A stretch of DNA of 64,000 nucleotides from Bursaphelenchus xylophilus (taxonomy: Eukaryota > Nematoda > Chromadorea > Rhabditida > Aphelenchoididae): NCBI GenBank assembly GCA_904066235.2, contig CAJFCV020000002.1, positions 1,674,001 through 1,738,000 of the forward strand, written 5' to 3'. The stretch's first letter is position 1; each line of letters opens with the position of its first letter. Below the pieces are notes generated by a model. The model ran no database searches. It had not been told where the DNA came from and worked only from the letters and a program-made list of their open reading frames with translations. Of the stretch, positions 14,101-26,487 are shown one piece after another. A program made the translations under genes and the position numbers.

Positions 14101-14240
14101 GGGAGTTGTGGAGACGCAGTAGAGTATTATACAAATTGGAGACAAAAGAGCGGAAATTATCGATTTGCAGGGAATTTTAAAGAATGGTACTTAAAATTGT
14201 CAAAACAGTCAACGTGGAAATGAGCAATTTTTTGCAAATA
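11176..14240. other. Non-coding stretch with GC-rich island
   Basis: No gene is supported. From about 13670 to 14060 there is a second GC-rich island, with open frames on both strands and no convincing exon boundaries. The rest is AT-rich and has nothing I recognise. Confidence 0.4.
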
Positions 14241-14440
14241 CAGGGTGTCCAGAGAAATTTCGCGGAAAATTTTTGTCGATTTCTCGGCACTCACGCAAGA
14301 TATTTAGAAATCTCTTTTTGCTGAAGAAAGAAGAAGATAGGCGGTTTTCTGCCTAAAGAACTTTTTCTCTTCGCCAGTGCGGAAAGTTGCGCATTTGGCG
14401 GAGACTTTTGATTGCCTTTTTGGTTATCACACCAATCTTA
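14241..14440 (+). repeat. Dispersed repeat, family I, copy 2
   Basis: This copy starts TA|CAGGGTGTCCAGAGAAATTT and ends near 'gttatcacaccaatctta'. It matches the copy at 7931-8130 along its length. The CAGGG terminus after TA resembles a Tc1/mariner-type end. I could not find a matching inverted terminus at the other side. Confidence 0.6.
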
Positions 14441-16079
14441 ATTCAAGTTTTTTGCACAAGTGATCAGAAGGCTGGTGATTGCGCTATGCGATAGCAATAA
14501 GCATATAAAATCTAGCAAGAAGCATATTGCTTATTTTTTCCAAAAGTTAGGAAAATTGTTTTTTCGAGATATAAAAATCTTACTGGTAGCAAAAACCAAG
14601 TAAGTGCTAACTGTAAAAAAGTTAAAGAGATACATTTGTAAGAAAACAATGTAAACGGCTGTTCCTTTATTGATATAACTCTTTTTTATGTACATTCTAA
14701 ACTAAGATCCCTTCCTAATAAAATTAAATTCGTTGCAAAGAAAATCCAAGAAGCTAAAAGGGCACTCGAGCCCCCAGAGAGATATTCGAGGTCAAAGTAT
14801 CGTATGTGGTCGGCAAAATGAATAATGATTTCGAGTTTTAAGGGAATATTGGCTACAGTCGGGATCAAAAACTGAGAAAGTTTTTGTCTGGAAAATTTAG
14901 AATAAAAGATGTTGCGAAAGAGTGAAGAAGATCGTTATTTTATACCGTACAGTAAGCTGCCATAACTCGGAAATACAGTTTTCTATCTTGTTTGAACAAA
15001 TTTTGAACTATTGCAAGCCGTCAAAATGGCTTTTTTTGCAGGTCCACTTAATTAGATGTCAGATCAAAATATTGCTTTAGTATTTATAGTAATTGCTCAT
15101 TGCCAGTAAAATGGAACTAACAAGAGATAAGCCGCAAGTGCAAGGCTGAGATTTTTTAAAAATGTTCCGGGTTCTTGAAAATTTTAGCTTGCGCTTTTCA
15201 AGGAAGGCTTAGGTACTCAACTTTTACGGCCAAGAGAGTACGCGAAACGCGGAGTGGGGTCAGAGAACAAAGCACTTTTTGGCCATTCTTTCGCCAGTTT
15301 TGTGGGGAAAAAATTTATTCTTTTTTATGGAGAAGTTTCCAATAAGAAGGAAACTTTTCATTCCTGAATTTACAAAAAAAATCCTTAATTTGTTCTCCCA
15401 ATTTTTAAGCTAAAAATTTAATTTTTTTTGGAGAGCGCGAGCTGGTAATCTCATATTTTTATTAATAGAAAAAAATCATTCTAAATTTGTGACAAGTTTC
15501 ATCAAAAACTGAGCATCGCAGTTGGCTTAACCCCCTATAAATTTAGCTCATTGTCATTATGACAAATATAATAATAAAAGCCAATATCATTCCACAGAGG
15601 TTCAAATTTGCCAGCCGTCCATCCCTTCCTGCCTCCCACCGTAGACCAAAAAACTAACGTCTCTTCCGGACCTCCAAGTCCACGACAATTACACATCCCA
15701 ATAAATAAACTTCCGGCGTTTTATTCAATTTTGGCCTACACTTGTTAGAAATGCAAAAGTCATTGCTTTCGGATAGAAAACTCAAACCAAATTCTTGAAA
15801 TTCAACCGCCAAAAACATGAAAAATATCGTCAAAGATCAATATCAAAAGACCCCGAACGCAGTTAGGGCCGGAGGAAACAAAGGAAATTTGCACGAAAAA
15901 ACTTCCTCTTTTCAAATTTAACGCCGTTCCAAGAGTTTTCCTCTCCTCGTTCTTAGCACGAATGTTGAAATAAGTCCGACGTTTGAAAGATGAGTCCGGA
16001 AGAAATGGGTGTGCAAAAACTGCGCTTTCACGGGAGAAAAGTTCACACAGGGAGGTTAAAATGCATGTATATAAAAGTT
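14441..16079. other. Non-coding stretch with a decayed family H copy
   Basis: No gene is supported. Between about 15200 and 15545 there is a diverged copy of the family H element. It shows the phrases 'gagagtacgcgaaacgcgga', 'ggtcagag' and 'gagcatcgcagttgg' in the order found in the intact copy at 58588-58999. Confidence 0.45.
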
Positions 16080-16320
16080 GGAATTTTATTAAATGGGCTG
16101 AACTTTAATGGTGCCAAAAAATACCTCCAGACTTTTCGGGTGGACGACAGCTCGGGTCAACAAAAAATCGACCGATAGGGGGAGTAGGGCAGATTCGAAG
16201 CCAAAAAAAGTTGCTGGAAGTGCCTACAAGGCCTGGAAAAGCCCTTGGATCATTGGCGGAGACTCGGCGAAGGCTCGGCGAAGGCTCGGCGGAGACTTGG
16301 CAAAGACTTGTGCTATATCC
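16080..16320 (-). repeat. Dispersed repeat, family J, inverted copy
   Basis: The segment contains 'aaggcctgg' followed by runs of 'ggcggagactcggcgaaggc' and a second 'gctcggcggagacttgg'. It is the reverse complement of the arrangement at 340-490 and 22165-22310. Short internal direct repeats of about 12 bp are visible. Confidence 0.5.
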
Positions 16321-16479
16321 ACTCTTTCTACTATAGCTATTACTAACGTTAGTTTTTGTTACAATGGATTATTGTAATATATAAAAGACCAAAATTTGTG
16401 GCAAAAAAAGGAAGATTCATAACTTTTATCCAGACATTATTGATGTAAGTTCATGTAAAATACAACAAAAAAGACGATA

Positions 16480-16750
16480 AGATACTCTATAGGACCAGAT
16501 CAATCTTTTAACAAGGCCTTCTTTTTTTGTCGAAACATCACTATCTACAGTAGAAATAAACATGAAAATTTTTATGCCAAAATTCATAAAAAGGTATAAC
16601 ATTTTTGCCAGCTTTTGATCAAAAAGTCTCCGATGTTTTTTGCCAAAGTGCGAGCCAGAAATCTCAAGCATAACATCTTTAGAAAAAATAGTCTAAATTA
16701 GTGTCATGTTGAATCAAAATCCAACCGTCGCACTTGGACCACTTCCCCAG
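16480..16750. mobile_element. Family H element, partial copy
   Basis: The right part matches the intact family H copy at 58588-58999. It ends with 'gtcgcacttgg' and 'acttccccag', followed directly by TTA (16751-16753), the proposed target-site trinucleotide. The left end is not recognisable, so this copy is truncated or strongly diverged. Confidence 0.55.
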
Positions 16751-17210
16751 TTAAAAGCCTTCTCACTTCGGGTCCAAAAAAATCCTCCACCTCGAAAAAA
16801 GCAAGAAAAAACGACAAAAAGAAAGTAAAACTCGGAATTGTCCGCGTAATTTGATGCCAAAATCCGAAAAACATCAGTGCCCTAAAAACGGAAATCCGCC
16901 AAAATCTTTCCGTTCAATATCCGCATTTGCGCTGGAGAAACGTTTTAAATTTTGTTTACGTAAATCGGTTCGGGCTACAGAGGAGGGTCCTACTTCTGTG
17001 TAGGTTGAGAAGTCAGCAGTCGCGTAAAAGAGGTCACATAGGTTTGTAGAAAAAAAAGACAAGGGTTAAGATCAAACGAGCAAAATGTTTGTCAGGAAGG
17101 AACTGAAAGGCGACCTGTTGAACCTACAGACGTCCTTTCTTGTAGTGCTACGGACTTTCTGAAAGGAATGTGCACTTTTATGGATGAGACTTGGTCAAGT
17201 TTAAATGGCC

Positions 17211-17429
17211 TACATTTGAATCTCGCTTTTCACGGTCTGAAAGACAAAATGTCACACAAATTTCTTCTTTTCTTGTCAACAAAATGGATTAAAAAATGAA
17301 TGTTGAGTATGTATTTTGCAACCTATTTGATTATTTTGAATTAATGCCAATTCCGTTTTACGACGAGAGGCAGAAAAAATTCCGTGACATTTTGTCTTCC
17401 AAGCCGTAAAAAAGACGATTAAAATCTTG
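17211..17429. mobile_element. Inverted-repeat element of about 220 bp
   Basis: The left side reads 'ttttcacggtctgaaagac' then 'aaaatgtcac', and the right side carries 'gtgacattttgtcttccaag' then 'ccgtaaaaaagac'. These are imperfect inverted copies about 45 bp long. One end of the same type recurs at about 62285-62340 ('gtctttcaagccgtaaaaac'). There is no coding capacity. Confidence 0.6.
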
Positions 17430-17661
17430 TCCAAACAGTATTGTTTTTGAGTGTACTACCGAGAGCTCTAATCTGACATACAGTACTTATATTTTTTCAG
17501 CCATTATAAGGGCTGAAACATCTAAAAAATTTCATATCCAACCCTTGATAAGTTCATATATTCTCACATGTCTAATAAGCAATATGAACGAGTTCTCGGA
17601 AGATTTCCAAAAAGACATGAAAGTAAACATTTTAAATTTGAATTTGCTCCACAATTTCAAA

Positions 17662-17790
17662 ACATAGGCCCTTTCGGAAAGTCGCCGGACTGATTTTTGA
17701 CATTTGCGCAGTGCGAAAAAAGTCAAGGTGCGAGCGACAGCGAAAAAAAGCCTATTGCACAGTGCAAAGAAAACTTTTGTTTTCTTGCAG
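17662..17790 (+). repeat. Family F/E segment, partial
   Basis: This stretch reads 'tttcggaaagtcgccggact', then palindromic GCGCAGTGC and GCACAGTGC sites, then 'aaagaaaacttttgttttc'. The same order occurs at 19628-19700 and at 30140-30210. It appears to be one end of a family F element with the partner end missing. Confidence 0.5.
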
Positions 17791-18314
17791 TTATGACATA
17801 AAAAAACAATATTTTCTAGACGTAAAGTACAAGCAAAATTATATAATATTTACTGATGACTTCACACCCAAAACTACCGCTAAAATTGGTAGCTACAAAT
17901 CTGTAGGCCGTAAAGTGTCCCAAAATTGTTTTCCTCCCGCTTCAAAAAACATTTCTCCTAATTTTTTGCCCTAAGGCCATGTGCGCGAAATTGGACGCGC
18001 CGAAGCCCAGGAAACGCCAAATAAGACCGCCAACGCACAAAAACAGATAAATGCCTAAAGGCAAACGAAGCAAAAGAACAGAAGATTCCGTGCAAAAGCA
18101 TTTATCTTTTTCTTGCCGGAGGGTAAATTCGAAGGAAAAGGTTGTGCAAATAAGACACTTTGAGAAGAAATGCGACATATTTTACTGCTATGTAGTGAAA
18201 GTGAAAAGTTGTAGTGGCATTATTGCAAGCTGATTTCCAGCACTGCGAAAGATACTGCTGATTCCGAAGCTCCATGAAAAATGAGAAGTCATAGTTTCTG
18301 CTAATATTATACTA

Positions 18315-18634
18315 TCAGTCTGGCCGAAAAAGAATTTCGCACCCCGAACCCCTCCGTCGCACGCACTCCAAACCCCAATTTGCATCGCGGAGAAATTTGG
18401 GGCATGTCGCCGAAAAAACGAAGAAAGCGACGTGTCGCACGCGCGAAATCGGGGTTTCGGGCCTGTTTTGCACAGTGCAAACCGTTGTTTTTGCTCATTT
18501 GCACTGTGCATTCACCAAATTTTAGCGATTTTTCCCTTTCGTCGCGGAAAATCTCCGATGTCGCGCGCAGGTTTGGATTTTCGGGGTGCGATTTTTTTGC
18601 GGAGGGGGGTGAAATTCTTTTTCGGCCAGACTGA
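18315..18634. mobile_element. MITE, family A
   Basis: This 320-bp element starts TCAGTCTGGCCGAAAAAG and ends with the inverted counterpart CTTTTTCGGCCAGACTGA. Terminal inverted repeats extend to about 45 bp, and TA flanks both ends. The interior has paired GCACAGTGC and GCACTGTGC palindromes. It has no coding capacity. It is the first of at least five elements placed end to end. Confidence 0.8.
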
Positions 18635-18636
18635 TA

Positions 18637-19007
18637 CTAGTCGCGACATAAAGTCCTGACACATTTTGCACCGTGCGAAAGTTCGGGGTTTGGACGTCGC
18701 GCCCCCAAATTCATTTTGCACCGTGCATTCTTCTTTCATTTCATCCGCACTGTGCATCTTTTCGCATTTGTCGCCGCGATTTCCCCTTTTTGCACTAGCG
18801 ACGTGCAAAACCCGAACTTTCGCACCGTGCATTCTTCATTCATTTCATCCGCACTGTGCATCTTTTCGCATTTGTCGCCGCGATTTCCCGTTTTTGCGCT
18901 AGCGACGTGCACTTTCGCGCGCGACAAACCCGAATTTGGGGGCGCGACGTCCAAATCCCGAACTTTCGCACGGTGCAAAATGTGTCAGGACTTTATGGCG
19001 CGACTAG
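18637..19007. mobile_element. MITE, family B, long copy
   Basis: The ends match the short family B copy at 9022-9194. The element is 371 bp and abuts family A with only TA between them. Its interior holds an imperfect tandem duplication of about 110 bp. Each unit carries GCACCGTGC and GCACTGTGC palindromes and the phrase 'tttgtcgccgcgatttccc'. It has no coding capacity. Confidence 0.8.
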
Positions 19008-19009
19008 TA

Positions 19010-19235
19010 CTAGTCGCGACATAAAGTCCGTAGAATTTTTCGCAGCCCCCAAATTCCGTCGCGCTCCGAAATGTTGATTTGTCGCTGCGAAAAACGGGAA
19101 TCGCGCGCGACAATAAGGCAAAATCAACAAAATTGCACAGTGCAAAATGTGTTTTCGGGTGAATGCACAGTGCAAAATGCTTTTTCGGGTTTATGCACAG
19201 TGCAGAAAATTCTACGGACTTTATGTCGCGACTAG
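19010..19235. mobile_element. MITE, family C
   Basis: This 226-bp element starts CTAGTCGCGACATAAAGTCC and then GTAGAATTTT, and ends with the inverted form. The outer 20 bp are identical to family B but the sequence inside differs, so B and C may use the same transposase. Near the right end a unit containing GCACAGTGC is repeated three times at about 30-bp steps (19133-19205). TA separates it from both neighbours. Confidence 0.8.
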
Positions 19236-19237
19236 TA

Positions 19238-19392
19238 TCGGTCTGTCGGGAAAAAAACGGCGGATCGTCGCGCCTCGTAATCGCTCATCATCGCTTCGCG
19301 ACTGCAAGCGGCGACTTGGGATTTGATGCGCGATAGCGGCGAGGCGAGACATTTTGCTGCGACGATCCGCCGTTATTTTTCCGACAGACTGA
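19238..19392. mobile_element. MITE, family D
   Basis: This 155-bp element starts TCGGTCTGTCGGGAAAAA and ends TTTTTCCGACAGACTGA. The interior arms ('cggcggatcgtcgc' and 'gcgacgatccgccg') are also inverted, so the whole element can fold into a hairpin. TA lies on each side. Confidence 0.8.
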
Positions 19393-19394
19393 TA

Positions 19395-19800
19395 CTACTG
19401 GTCGTTCCAGAAAGTGCGTAGAAAATTTTAGGCCTTTTTTCGCACCGCACAGTGCATTTTGCGCGACGCGATCCTTTTCGAAACATTTTGCACTGTGCAA
19501 TTTTTTCGCGCCGACTTCGTTGAAAAAAGCTTGCGTCGCTGCGATAAGTATTGGCCCCGCACAGTGCAAACGGTCAAATGCAAGCCGCAAAAAGGGGTCT
19601 TTGTGCACACGACAAAAAGTCTGCCCTTCCGGAAAGTCGCCGGACTGAAATCGGCGACATGCACTGTGCGAAAACAAAAGTTTTCTTTGCACTGTGCAAT
19701 TTCCTGCTTTTTGCACAGTGCAAGAAGCTTTTTTTGGGTGTCGCTCGCCCCTTGAATTTTTTCGCACAATGCAAGCACCAAAAATTAGTTCGGCGACTTT
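19395..19800. mobile_element. Family E/F element, ends incompletely resolved
   Basis: The segment begins after TA with CTACTGGTCGTTCCAGAAAG. It contains many GCACAGTGC or GCACTGTGC palindromes, a 'cggaaagtcgccggactgaa' phrase shared with 17662 and 30140, and ends near 'agttcggcgactttgag'. It may be two elements joined. It is the fifth member of the end-to-end stack. Confidence 0.5.
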
Positions 19801-21658
19801 GAGAAAAGGCTAATGAGGAAATGTTTCCTGGAAATTCATTGGGAAAGACTTAGCATTTTTTCAAAGGTTAAATCTTGGTCGTTGACGTTTGTTGAAAAAA
19901 AATTAATCTTTTACAGTAGAGGGACTTAGGATGTTTGAAAAAAACTGCTGGAATTTCATAAAAATCTCAGTGGTTTTTGAAAATCATAGGCTGAAAATCT
20001 ACATGACCTAGAAATTCTATCCCAGAATTGCCCAAAGCTTCAAAAAATCTCAACCCCAACTTGTTATTAATAAAAAAATGGGCTTTTCCGGAATTTCCCT
20101 GCCCCTCCTACAAAACAAACCCTAAAAAAATAAATAAAATACTCTGCCGTTAACCGTTACAGCTGTCGTTCATCCGGCCAGTAAACAGCTCCCACCCGAA
20201 CACTGTCAAGACTTGATGGACGCGCATTTGTCATCTAATGAATTCCGCCATTCGCGCGATTAACAACAAGAAGTATGCTGTTGGAGAAGCGCGAGAAAAT
20301 GTATGGAAATTGAATAAAATGTTGGAAATCCGCAAGAAGTGCGTTCTCAAGTCAAACAACGCCCCGAGTTTCGGGAAGTCGGTTTCGAGTCCGAAAAATG
20401 GACTCGGCTACGCGGAGACCGCCGCACTAAATCAGGGGAAATTTGGCTAGTTAAAGGTTGAAAGGAGGCAAATTTTTGAAGATAAGGAAGCAGGATTTGA
20501 AAGGTTTAGAGATTAGAAAATTCTGGATTTTTACATGATCATCGGAAATTTGAACAAAAAAAAATAAAAAATCCGAAAAATAAGGTGCAGAAAATCCCCG
20601 GAAATTGTCTAGATTTTGATGTAAAACATCAAAAAAATTTGGATTTTAATATGTAATAAAAATTTTAAGGTGTGGATCCACCAAAGATCATCTTTTTCAA
20701 AAACAAATTATGACATCATGGCCAAAAACCCTTTTTCTTCCGCCCGGCTCAACTTTACGTGCTCTCTCGAAAAAATAATTTTTTGAATGTCTTGGCTGCG
20801 GTTGCAAAGATCTACCTATGACATTTAAAAATTGATATATGATATATACAGATTATGCCAGCAAAATTTGATAATGCTCATAAAACTACACTTGAAAAAT
20901 TTTCATTGTTTTATCTTATCTTCCTACTTTTCCGATCTCCAAAGCTCCCTATTCAAACATCCCTAATTTTCTCGCTCTACCGTAACCTGCCCCAATTTCC
21001 ACCTCACTTATTCCCCGCGAAATTATTCAAATGCCCAGCGGCCAAAAAAACGTAAAGACGCCAAATTAAAAAAAAAGAGTTTCCAATACAAAAAAATTCG
21101 GCGGACGACTTTTCTCGCGGCTCCCGAAGCCGCAAAAAACATTCCTGGAAGACAGAATAGAAGAGAGGCCGCACGAAGAAAAAAGCCGAAAGAATTTAAC
21201 CCCTGAGGCCCTCGCCGCAAGCCGTGAGAAAAACGGCGGAACATTCGAATTTGCGCGCCCCAGAATACCAACGTTTTCCTCGATTTTTTGCCGGAGGGGA
21301 ATTGAAAAAAAAATGTTTTTTGTGGGGCCCGCAAAAGTCGAGAGGTCGGCCAGAGAAACAACGGCGCCGCAGGCAATTTCGTGCGTTTTTGTTGTTCGCC
21401 GGAAGGGATGTTAAAACAATTTACGACGCCGAACGTCGGCTCCACAAACACCCGCACATGGTGGGGATATCAGTGGGGCGAAAGTTCGAGGGAAATACAT
21501 TGTGCCGGCGTGATGTCAAATTTATGGTGAAGAAGTGAGAATTTGGCATGTTGAAGGAATAAAGAAAGGCATCAAAATGCGAAAAAAGGGCGTGCAAAGT
21601 GCGCTTTGAGGTCAGCATAAAAGAATTAATTAGCGAATTCGCTTCAAATTTTGTCATA
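19801..21658. other. Non-coding stretch with GC-rich islands
   Basis: No gene is supported. Two GC-rich islands lie at about 20150-20460 and 21100-21540, with open frames on both strands. Between them the DNA is AT-rich, with fragments resembling family H near 20690-20860. Confidence 0.4.
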
Positions 21659-21805
21659 TCAGTCTGTCGGGAAAATAATGAGCATAATGTCGCTCGTGTC
21701 ACTGAAATGAAAAGAAAATTTATTTTGCAGCGATGCAATTCGTTTTCTCGGCGGTGAGGCGATTTTCGATGCGACAAAGTGCTCATTATTTTCCCGACCG
21801 ACTGA
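21659..21805. mobile_element. MITE, family D
   Basis: This 147-bp element starts TCAGTCTGTCGGGAAAATAA and ends TTTTCCCGACCGACTGA, with TA on each side. The interior arms are also imperfect inverted copies, giving a full hairpin. It has no coding capacity. Confidence 0.8.
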
Positions 21806-24800
21806 TAGGACGCGTGTCCACCATTGAAAATTGTGGCTTCAGCATTTGAACCGTAGCCGATATATTCAACGGCCTTTTTTGCATCGGCATACATAAAATA
21901 TTATTACTATGACGCACCCTATTTTTAGCGATTATCTTCCTTATACTGAGTGATATCCAAAAATGTTCAAAAGATGAAATGTGGCAAATTAACCGAGAAA
22001 TCATGTCCCTTAGCGATTTTGGAACAAAATTTGCCTTGACTGAGATACGACATTTTTTAGACTTTTTTGGGGTCCAGAAAATGAGAGACGCAATTAAGTA
22101 TTTTTTGTGGAGCAGTGTGTCCTTTTCGACCATAGCTCTCCCCGCTACTCTAAAAAAAGTGGACATACTGCGAGTCTTCGCCCAGTGTCCTCCGAGCCTT
22201 TGCCGAGCGTCCGCCGATCATCCAACGGCATTGCCAGGCCTCGTAGGCTCTTTCTACAACCTTTTGTTGTGTATCCACCTGTACTACGCCTCGTACCGAT
22301 CAATTTTATGTTGACTCAAACTATCGACGACTCGAAAAGTTGAGACCATTAAAATTCAGTTCATATTGAGCTTGAGATTTGTCACGTCGAAGCTCGCAGA
22401 GGAGTCTAAATTTGCCTGATTTTCGACCAACAACAACCTTTTCTTCGAACTTTCTCAGCTAGCTATATACTTCTGAGAACGCATCTCCAGTTTCAATCCA
22501 ATTACCAACGTCTACTTCCCTTTAAAAAAATGTAAAACAAAAGCAAGACCAATGTTCTTCAACCTTGGCAAAAATCTTTCGCAAAATCCGCCTCCTCTTC
22601 TCCGGGCAATCTTCCACTGTCACCTAAGTATGTAAACGAGATGTTCGCAAATGAAGTTATACGGATGTTTCAAATCTTCGCCGTCCTTCTAGCTTTCCGC
22701 CTACACTCCGCGAGCCTGTTTTTTGGTTCTTTCAAGCCAAAAAAAGCGTGTTGTCCGAAATTGGCTTAAAGTTGTTTCGCAAAGGAAAAAAGATTGCTGA
22801 TTGAACGGAAAATAAGGCAAAAAAGATTGAATTTTTAGGCCAAGCTGAAAATACGGACTTGGACGTTAATTGCTTTGGCAGCAACACGTACCACAAACTG
22901 CCTAAGAAAATTTGAGAAAAGTGCATACGGTTCAACACTCAAATTTGGATGAACCTCGGAAAAATTAGGACTAGTTTTATCGTAAAATGTCTCTTCTTAT
23001 TTGTGACAGCTATTCATAAAGCTCATTTTTCTTCGGGTATCTACAGATCACTAGATTAAAACATAGGGGAACTTGTGACATGTTTAACTGAAGCATTTGA
23101 GCGAAATACGAACAAAACTATTGTTGCGTAAATTTGAAAAAAGAAAGAAAATAGCCAAAACATAGAGAGCGGACAGAGAGAAAAACATTTTTTTGCCATA
23201 TTTTTATCAGTTTCTCTAATTTTTTTTGATTTCTTTGTATAGAACGTTACCCTCTACTCTAAAAAAAAGAATAGAAATCTTCATGCCAAAATTCGCAAAA
23301 AAGTGTCACATTTAGCCAAATTTCGGTCTAAAAATCTCGATCGTTGCAGTGAAACGCAAGCTGCAAACGCATAAAAAAATACTCTGAATTTTCGCTGAGT
23401 TTTCTCAAACTCTGAACGTCTTATTAGAATACTTCCCTTGTCAACTTTGAGTCCACAAACCGTTAGCTGCAAAAGACATTTGCTACTGATCGTTCTTTGG
23501 CTTTTGGATTCTTCAACTACCGTTTTCCCCTTAGCTGTGAAATTTCTTGCCTTTTGAAAGATGCTAAACGTCAAACGCCCAGGGGTTTTTGAGGGATTTG
23601 CAGAAAGTGTCAGAAGACGTCTCAAAGAATAGCTGGGAAAAAATGGGTGTGTCAAAAAATGTAAAATACGCGGTCCATATTGAATTTTTTTGCTAAGAAG
23701 ATGAGAGTAGCTACAGAGAAATTTTAAAGGATACGTAGATTTAGATTTTTTAACCAAAAAGCAGAAAATATGTTTTTTTGAAATCTTACATTCAAAGGAA
23801 GTTCCTGAAGTGCTACTAGATTTTCTTCACAACTTGGAGCAGTTAAAGCCATATATTAACCAAGACTTTAGCGGAGGCAGTCCGAGATATTCAACGCTCT
23901 TTGCGGACGATAGCGTACGCGAAACATGGGGAGAGGTCAAGGAAAAAAGATTTTAAGTCATTCTTTGTCAGCTACAATCAGAAAACAGTGATTTTTTTTG
24001 TGGCATCATAACTCCTGCGGCAGAAATAGGCATGAATGTCCCTGGCAAAGTTTGCAAAAATTGTCATGCTTTTTAAGTTTTTGATCTAAAAACCTCGGTT
24101 TTTGCAAAAAATGTATTATAGAAAAAAGATTTTTTGAGTAAAATACGAAGCCACCAAAAGATGTTACCTTTCCCAGCAAAAAATTCGCTTGGCATCCTCA
24201 CAGTTTTCATTCGGCATAAAAAACATCAAACAGGTTTTTGGGGCCGAGGAATTCCTCTCGAACATCCACGATAACCACTCGGGTCAAATGGGTTCGATCC
24301 GAGCACTCGCCCAAAAGACCTGCTGATTTTCCAGCATTTTTTCTGGGACAAGTATGTTATGGAGAACACCTGTTGAGAGAAAAATGAGGGATAAGATGAA
24401 GGTGGGGCAATCGTTGCTCTGTTTATCGATTATCCGGGATGTACGAAAAAAATTGAGGATAAAAAATGTAATTTAGGGGGGAAAACAGCCGAGTGATAAA
24501 GTGTTATTTATCCAGCGGGGGTTTGAGAGGGCGCCGGAAGAATATATCACTGTGATTTACAGGAAGAGAAATTGAATAAAAAGTTGGAATTTTGACCAAA
24601 CTTCTTTCGGAACTTCCGAAATTTTTGGTTTAATTTCATGGAGGTTTTGAAAAAAAAATGTGCAGAAACTTTGAGAAAGCTTCAGAAATTTTCAAGCGTT
24701 AAAGGTAAAACTGTTTTTTTTTAATTAAGATGCAACGGTACAGAGGAAAAGATAGTGGAAAAGAGATGTCATCACAAAGATAGCGCGACAAAAAAGCCTT

Positions 24801-26050
24801 ATAATAGCCACGCTTTTCATCAACGCTAAGGATCGCTGACCGTCTCGACACCGGCTGAAACGCCAATATTACCCTCCACGGTAGAAACTGGCATGAAAAA
24901 AACTGACAAAATTCGAAAAAAGTCGCATTTTTGCTGACTTTTGAGCTAAAAATCTCGTTTGTTTTTGGAAAGCGAGAGCTATTATAGCAGCCTCGCATAT
25001 GTCATAGAAAAAAGTAATCCAAATTTGTGCCAGGTTATCAAAATCTGGGGGTTGCAATTGCGGCAATTTCCCTATAAATTAAATCTTTCACAAATCGACG
25101 ATTTATCCGTTGCATGTTCAGAAAGGTATGCAAAAATTTTAAAGTAAAATGTAGGAGAAAATTCACAGAGTTAGTGAATTTTCGGAACAACAACTGTTCA
25201 AAACGTCATGTTTTTTTTCTAATTCGTTCCTCACAGATTTCTTCGAAACCCCTTCACAATTCACTGTAGCCTTCGCTTCCACCTCACGCCACCCCCAAAT
25301 CCCATTCATTGGGGCCGCAATTAGACCTCCCAAGAGTCGATAATCTAATAAACCTGTCGGCAGAAGTTTTCGCCGAAGGAAACTCGAAACGAACGTTCCC
25401 CTCTCCTGGGCCATTAAAAAATTACTGCTCACGATCGCTGCTCCCAAATGCCTTCTGACATTCGGTTGGTCCAGAGACTTTATTCTACACAACAAGTTGA
25501 AAACAAAAGGTAGATAAAAAATCAATTAGTGGATCGAGGAAGGCCGTGAAATTGGCGTTAAATTTGAAGCTTTTTCGAACAAGCCCCGCAATTTGTCTGC
25601 GTTTAATTGAGGCCCAGGCAATTTTTCTTCTCCTTCCTGATGGCTTCCTAAGCCCTCAAGGCCGGAACAGGTGTTCTGTGCACTGGAATTTTTGGCGTAA
25701 TTGACGGGAATCCGCTTTGACATCCCGAGAGGGCGGCTGATCTGCATAGACAAACAGAATCTGCAACGAAATAAAAACATTGTTTGTTTTTTGGATCAAG
25801 GAGGAGAATTTAAGAGATGGAGAAATCGGAGGGATTCTGGATATTGGGTAAGAACGGATCAGCGGAGATATTATGCCAACGACAAAGTTTGAATTTTTTT
25901 CCGACAGTCATCAAAAATTTGGAAGCAGCGCCTTTTAAGTCAAATACAGGCCTTTTATGTAGGTTTGCATGGTCAATACCAAGTGCATGTCACAGAATTT
26001 AGGAAAGGTCACAATAAAACTTGAAGTGATGTGGCGTTAAATTTACGAAG
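21806..26050. other. Non-coding stretch with decayed repeats
   Basis: No gene is supported. A family J copy lies at about 22165-22310. Diverged family H pieces are visible near 23180-23420, 23870-24140 and 24730-25076. A minus-strand frame at 25526-25780 is open for 84 residues after a good acceptor (TTTCGTTGCAG), but no partner exon was found, so it is not called. Confidence 0.4.
22165..22310 (+). repeat. Dispersed repeat, family J
   Basis: This copy shows 'gagtcttcgcc', 'tccgagcctttgcc', 'attgccaggcctcgtaggct' and 'ttctacaaccttttg', in the same order as at 340-490. It is diverged and has no recognisable termini. Confidence 0.5.
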
Positions 26051-26487
26051 GAGGTTCCCCAAATGACGCTCAGATTTAACTTGGCACAAATTTATAACAA
26101 TTTTTTTCTTGTTATAATATGCGAGATCCTAGCTCGCGCTTTGCGGAAACGACCCAGATTTTTTAGTTTGCAAGTTGAAAAGGTGACTCTTTTTTGCGAT
26201 TTTAGCGTGAAAAGTTTCACGCCTATTTCTACCGTATGAGTATAAGTGTCTTACGAAGAATCGCTTTTTTCCTCACTAAACTGGCCAAAAACGGTTGCAA
26301 GTGATTTTCGCTACTGTGGGCGTCCTCCGCCTTTCACGTGCTATCTCCGCCGCAAAGATCAGTAAATATCTCGGCCGCTCCTGCAAAACTTACGTTAAAA
26401 TTCTCAGAAATTGAAGTGACGCCTATGCCGAAAGTGTATGCAAAATTTAAAGAAAGGCTGAATGTTGCACTTGGGGTGCCTCCCTTG
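26051..26487. mobile_element. Family H element, nearly full-length decayed copy
   Basis: The left end reads 'gaggttccccaaatgacgct' and the right end 'ttgcacttggggtgcctccc', matching the inverted termini of the intact copy at 58588-58999. The interior phrases 'gctcgcgctttgcgg', 'gaaaagtttcacgcctattt' and 'ctatctccgccgc' occur in the expected order. It is about 437 bp long with no coding capacity. Confidence 0.6.

Noticed and set aside
13620..14180. A 186-residue open frame on the plus strand
   Set aside because: It crosses a GC-rich island and continues into AT-rich DNA without splice sites or a recognisable motif; composition explains the open frame.
24240..24330. GGTTCGATCC, resembling a tRNA T-loop
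   Set aside because: There is no matching A box upstream on this strand and no cloverleaf can be drawn.
25526..25780. Possible 84-residue terminal exon on the minus strand after a good acceptor
   Set aside because: No upstream exon with compatible donor was found and there is no recognisable motif.
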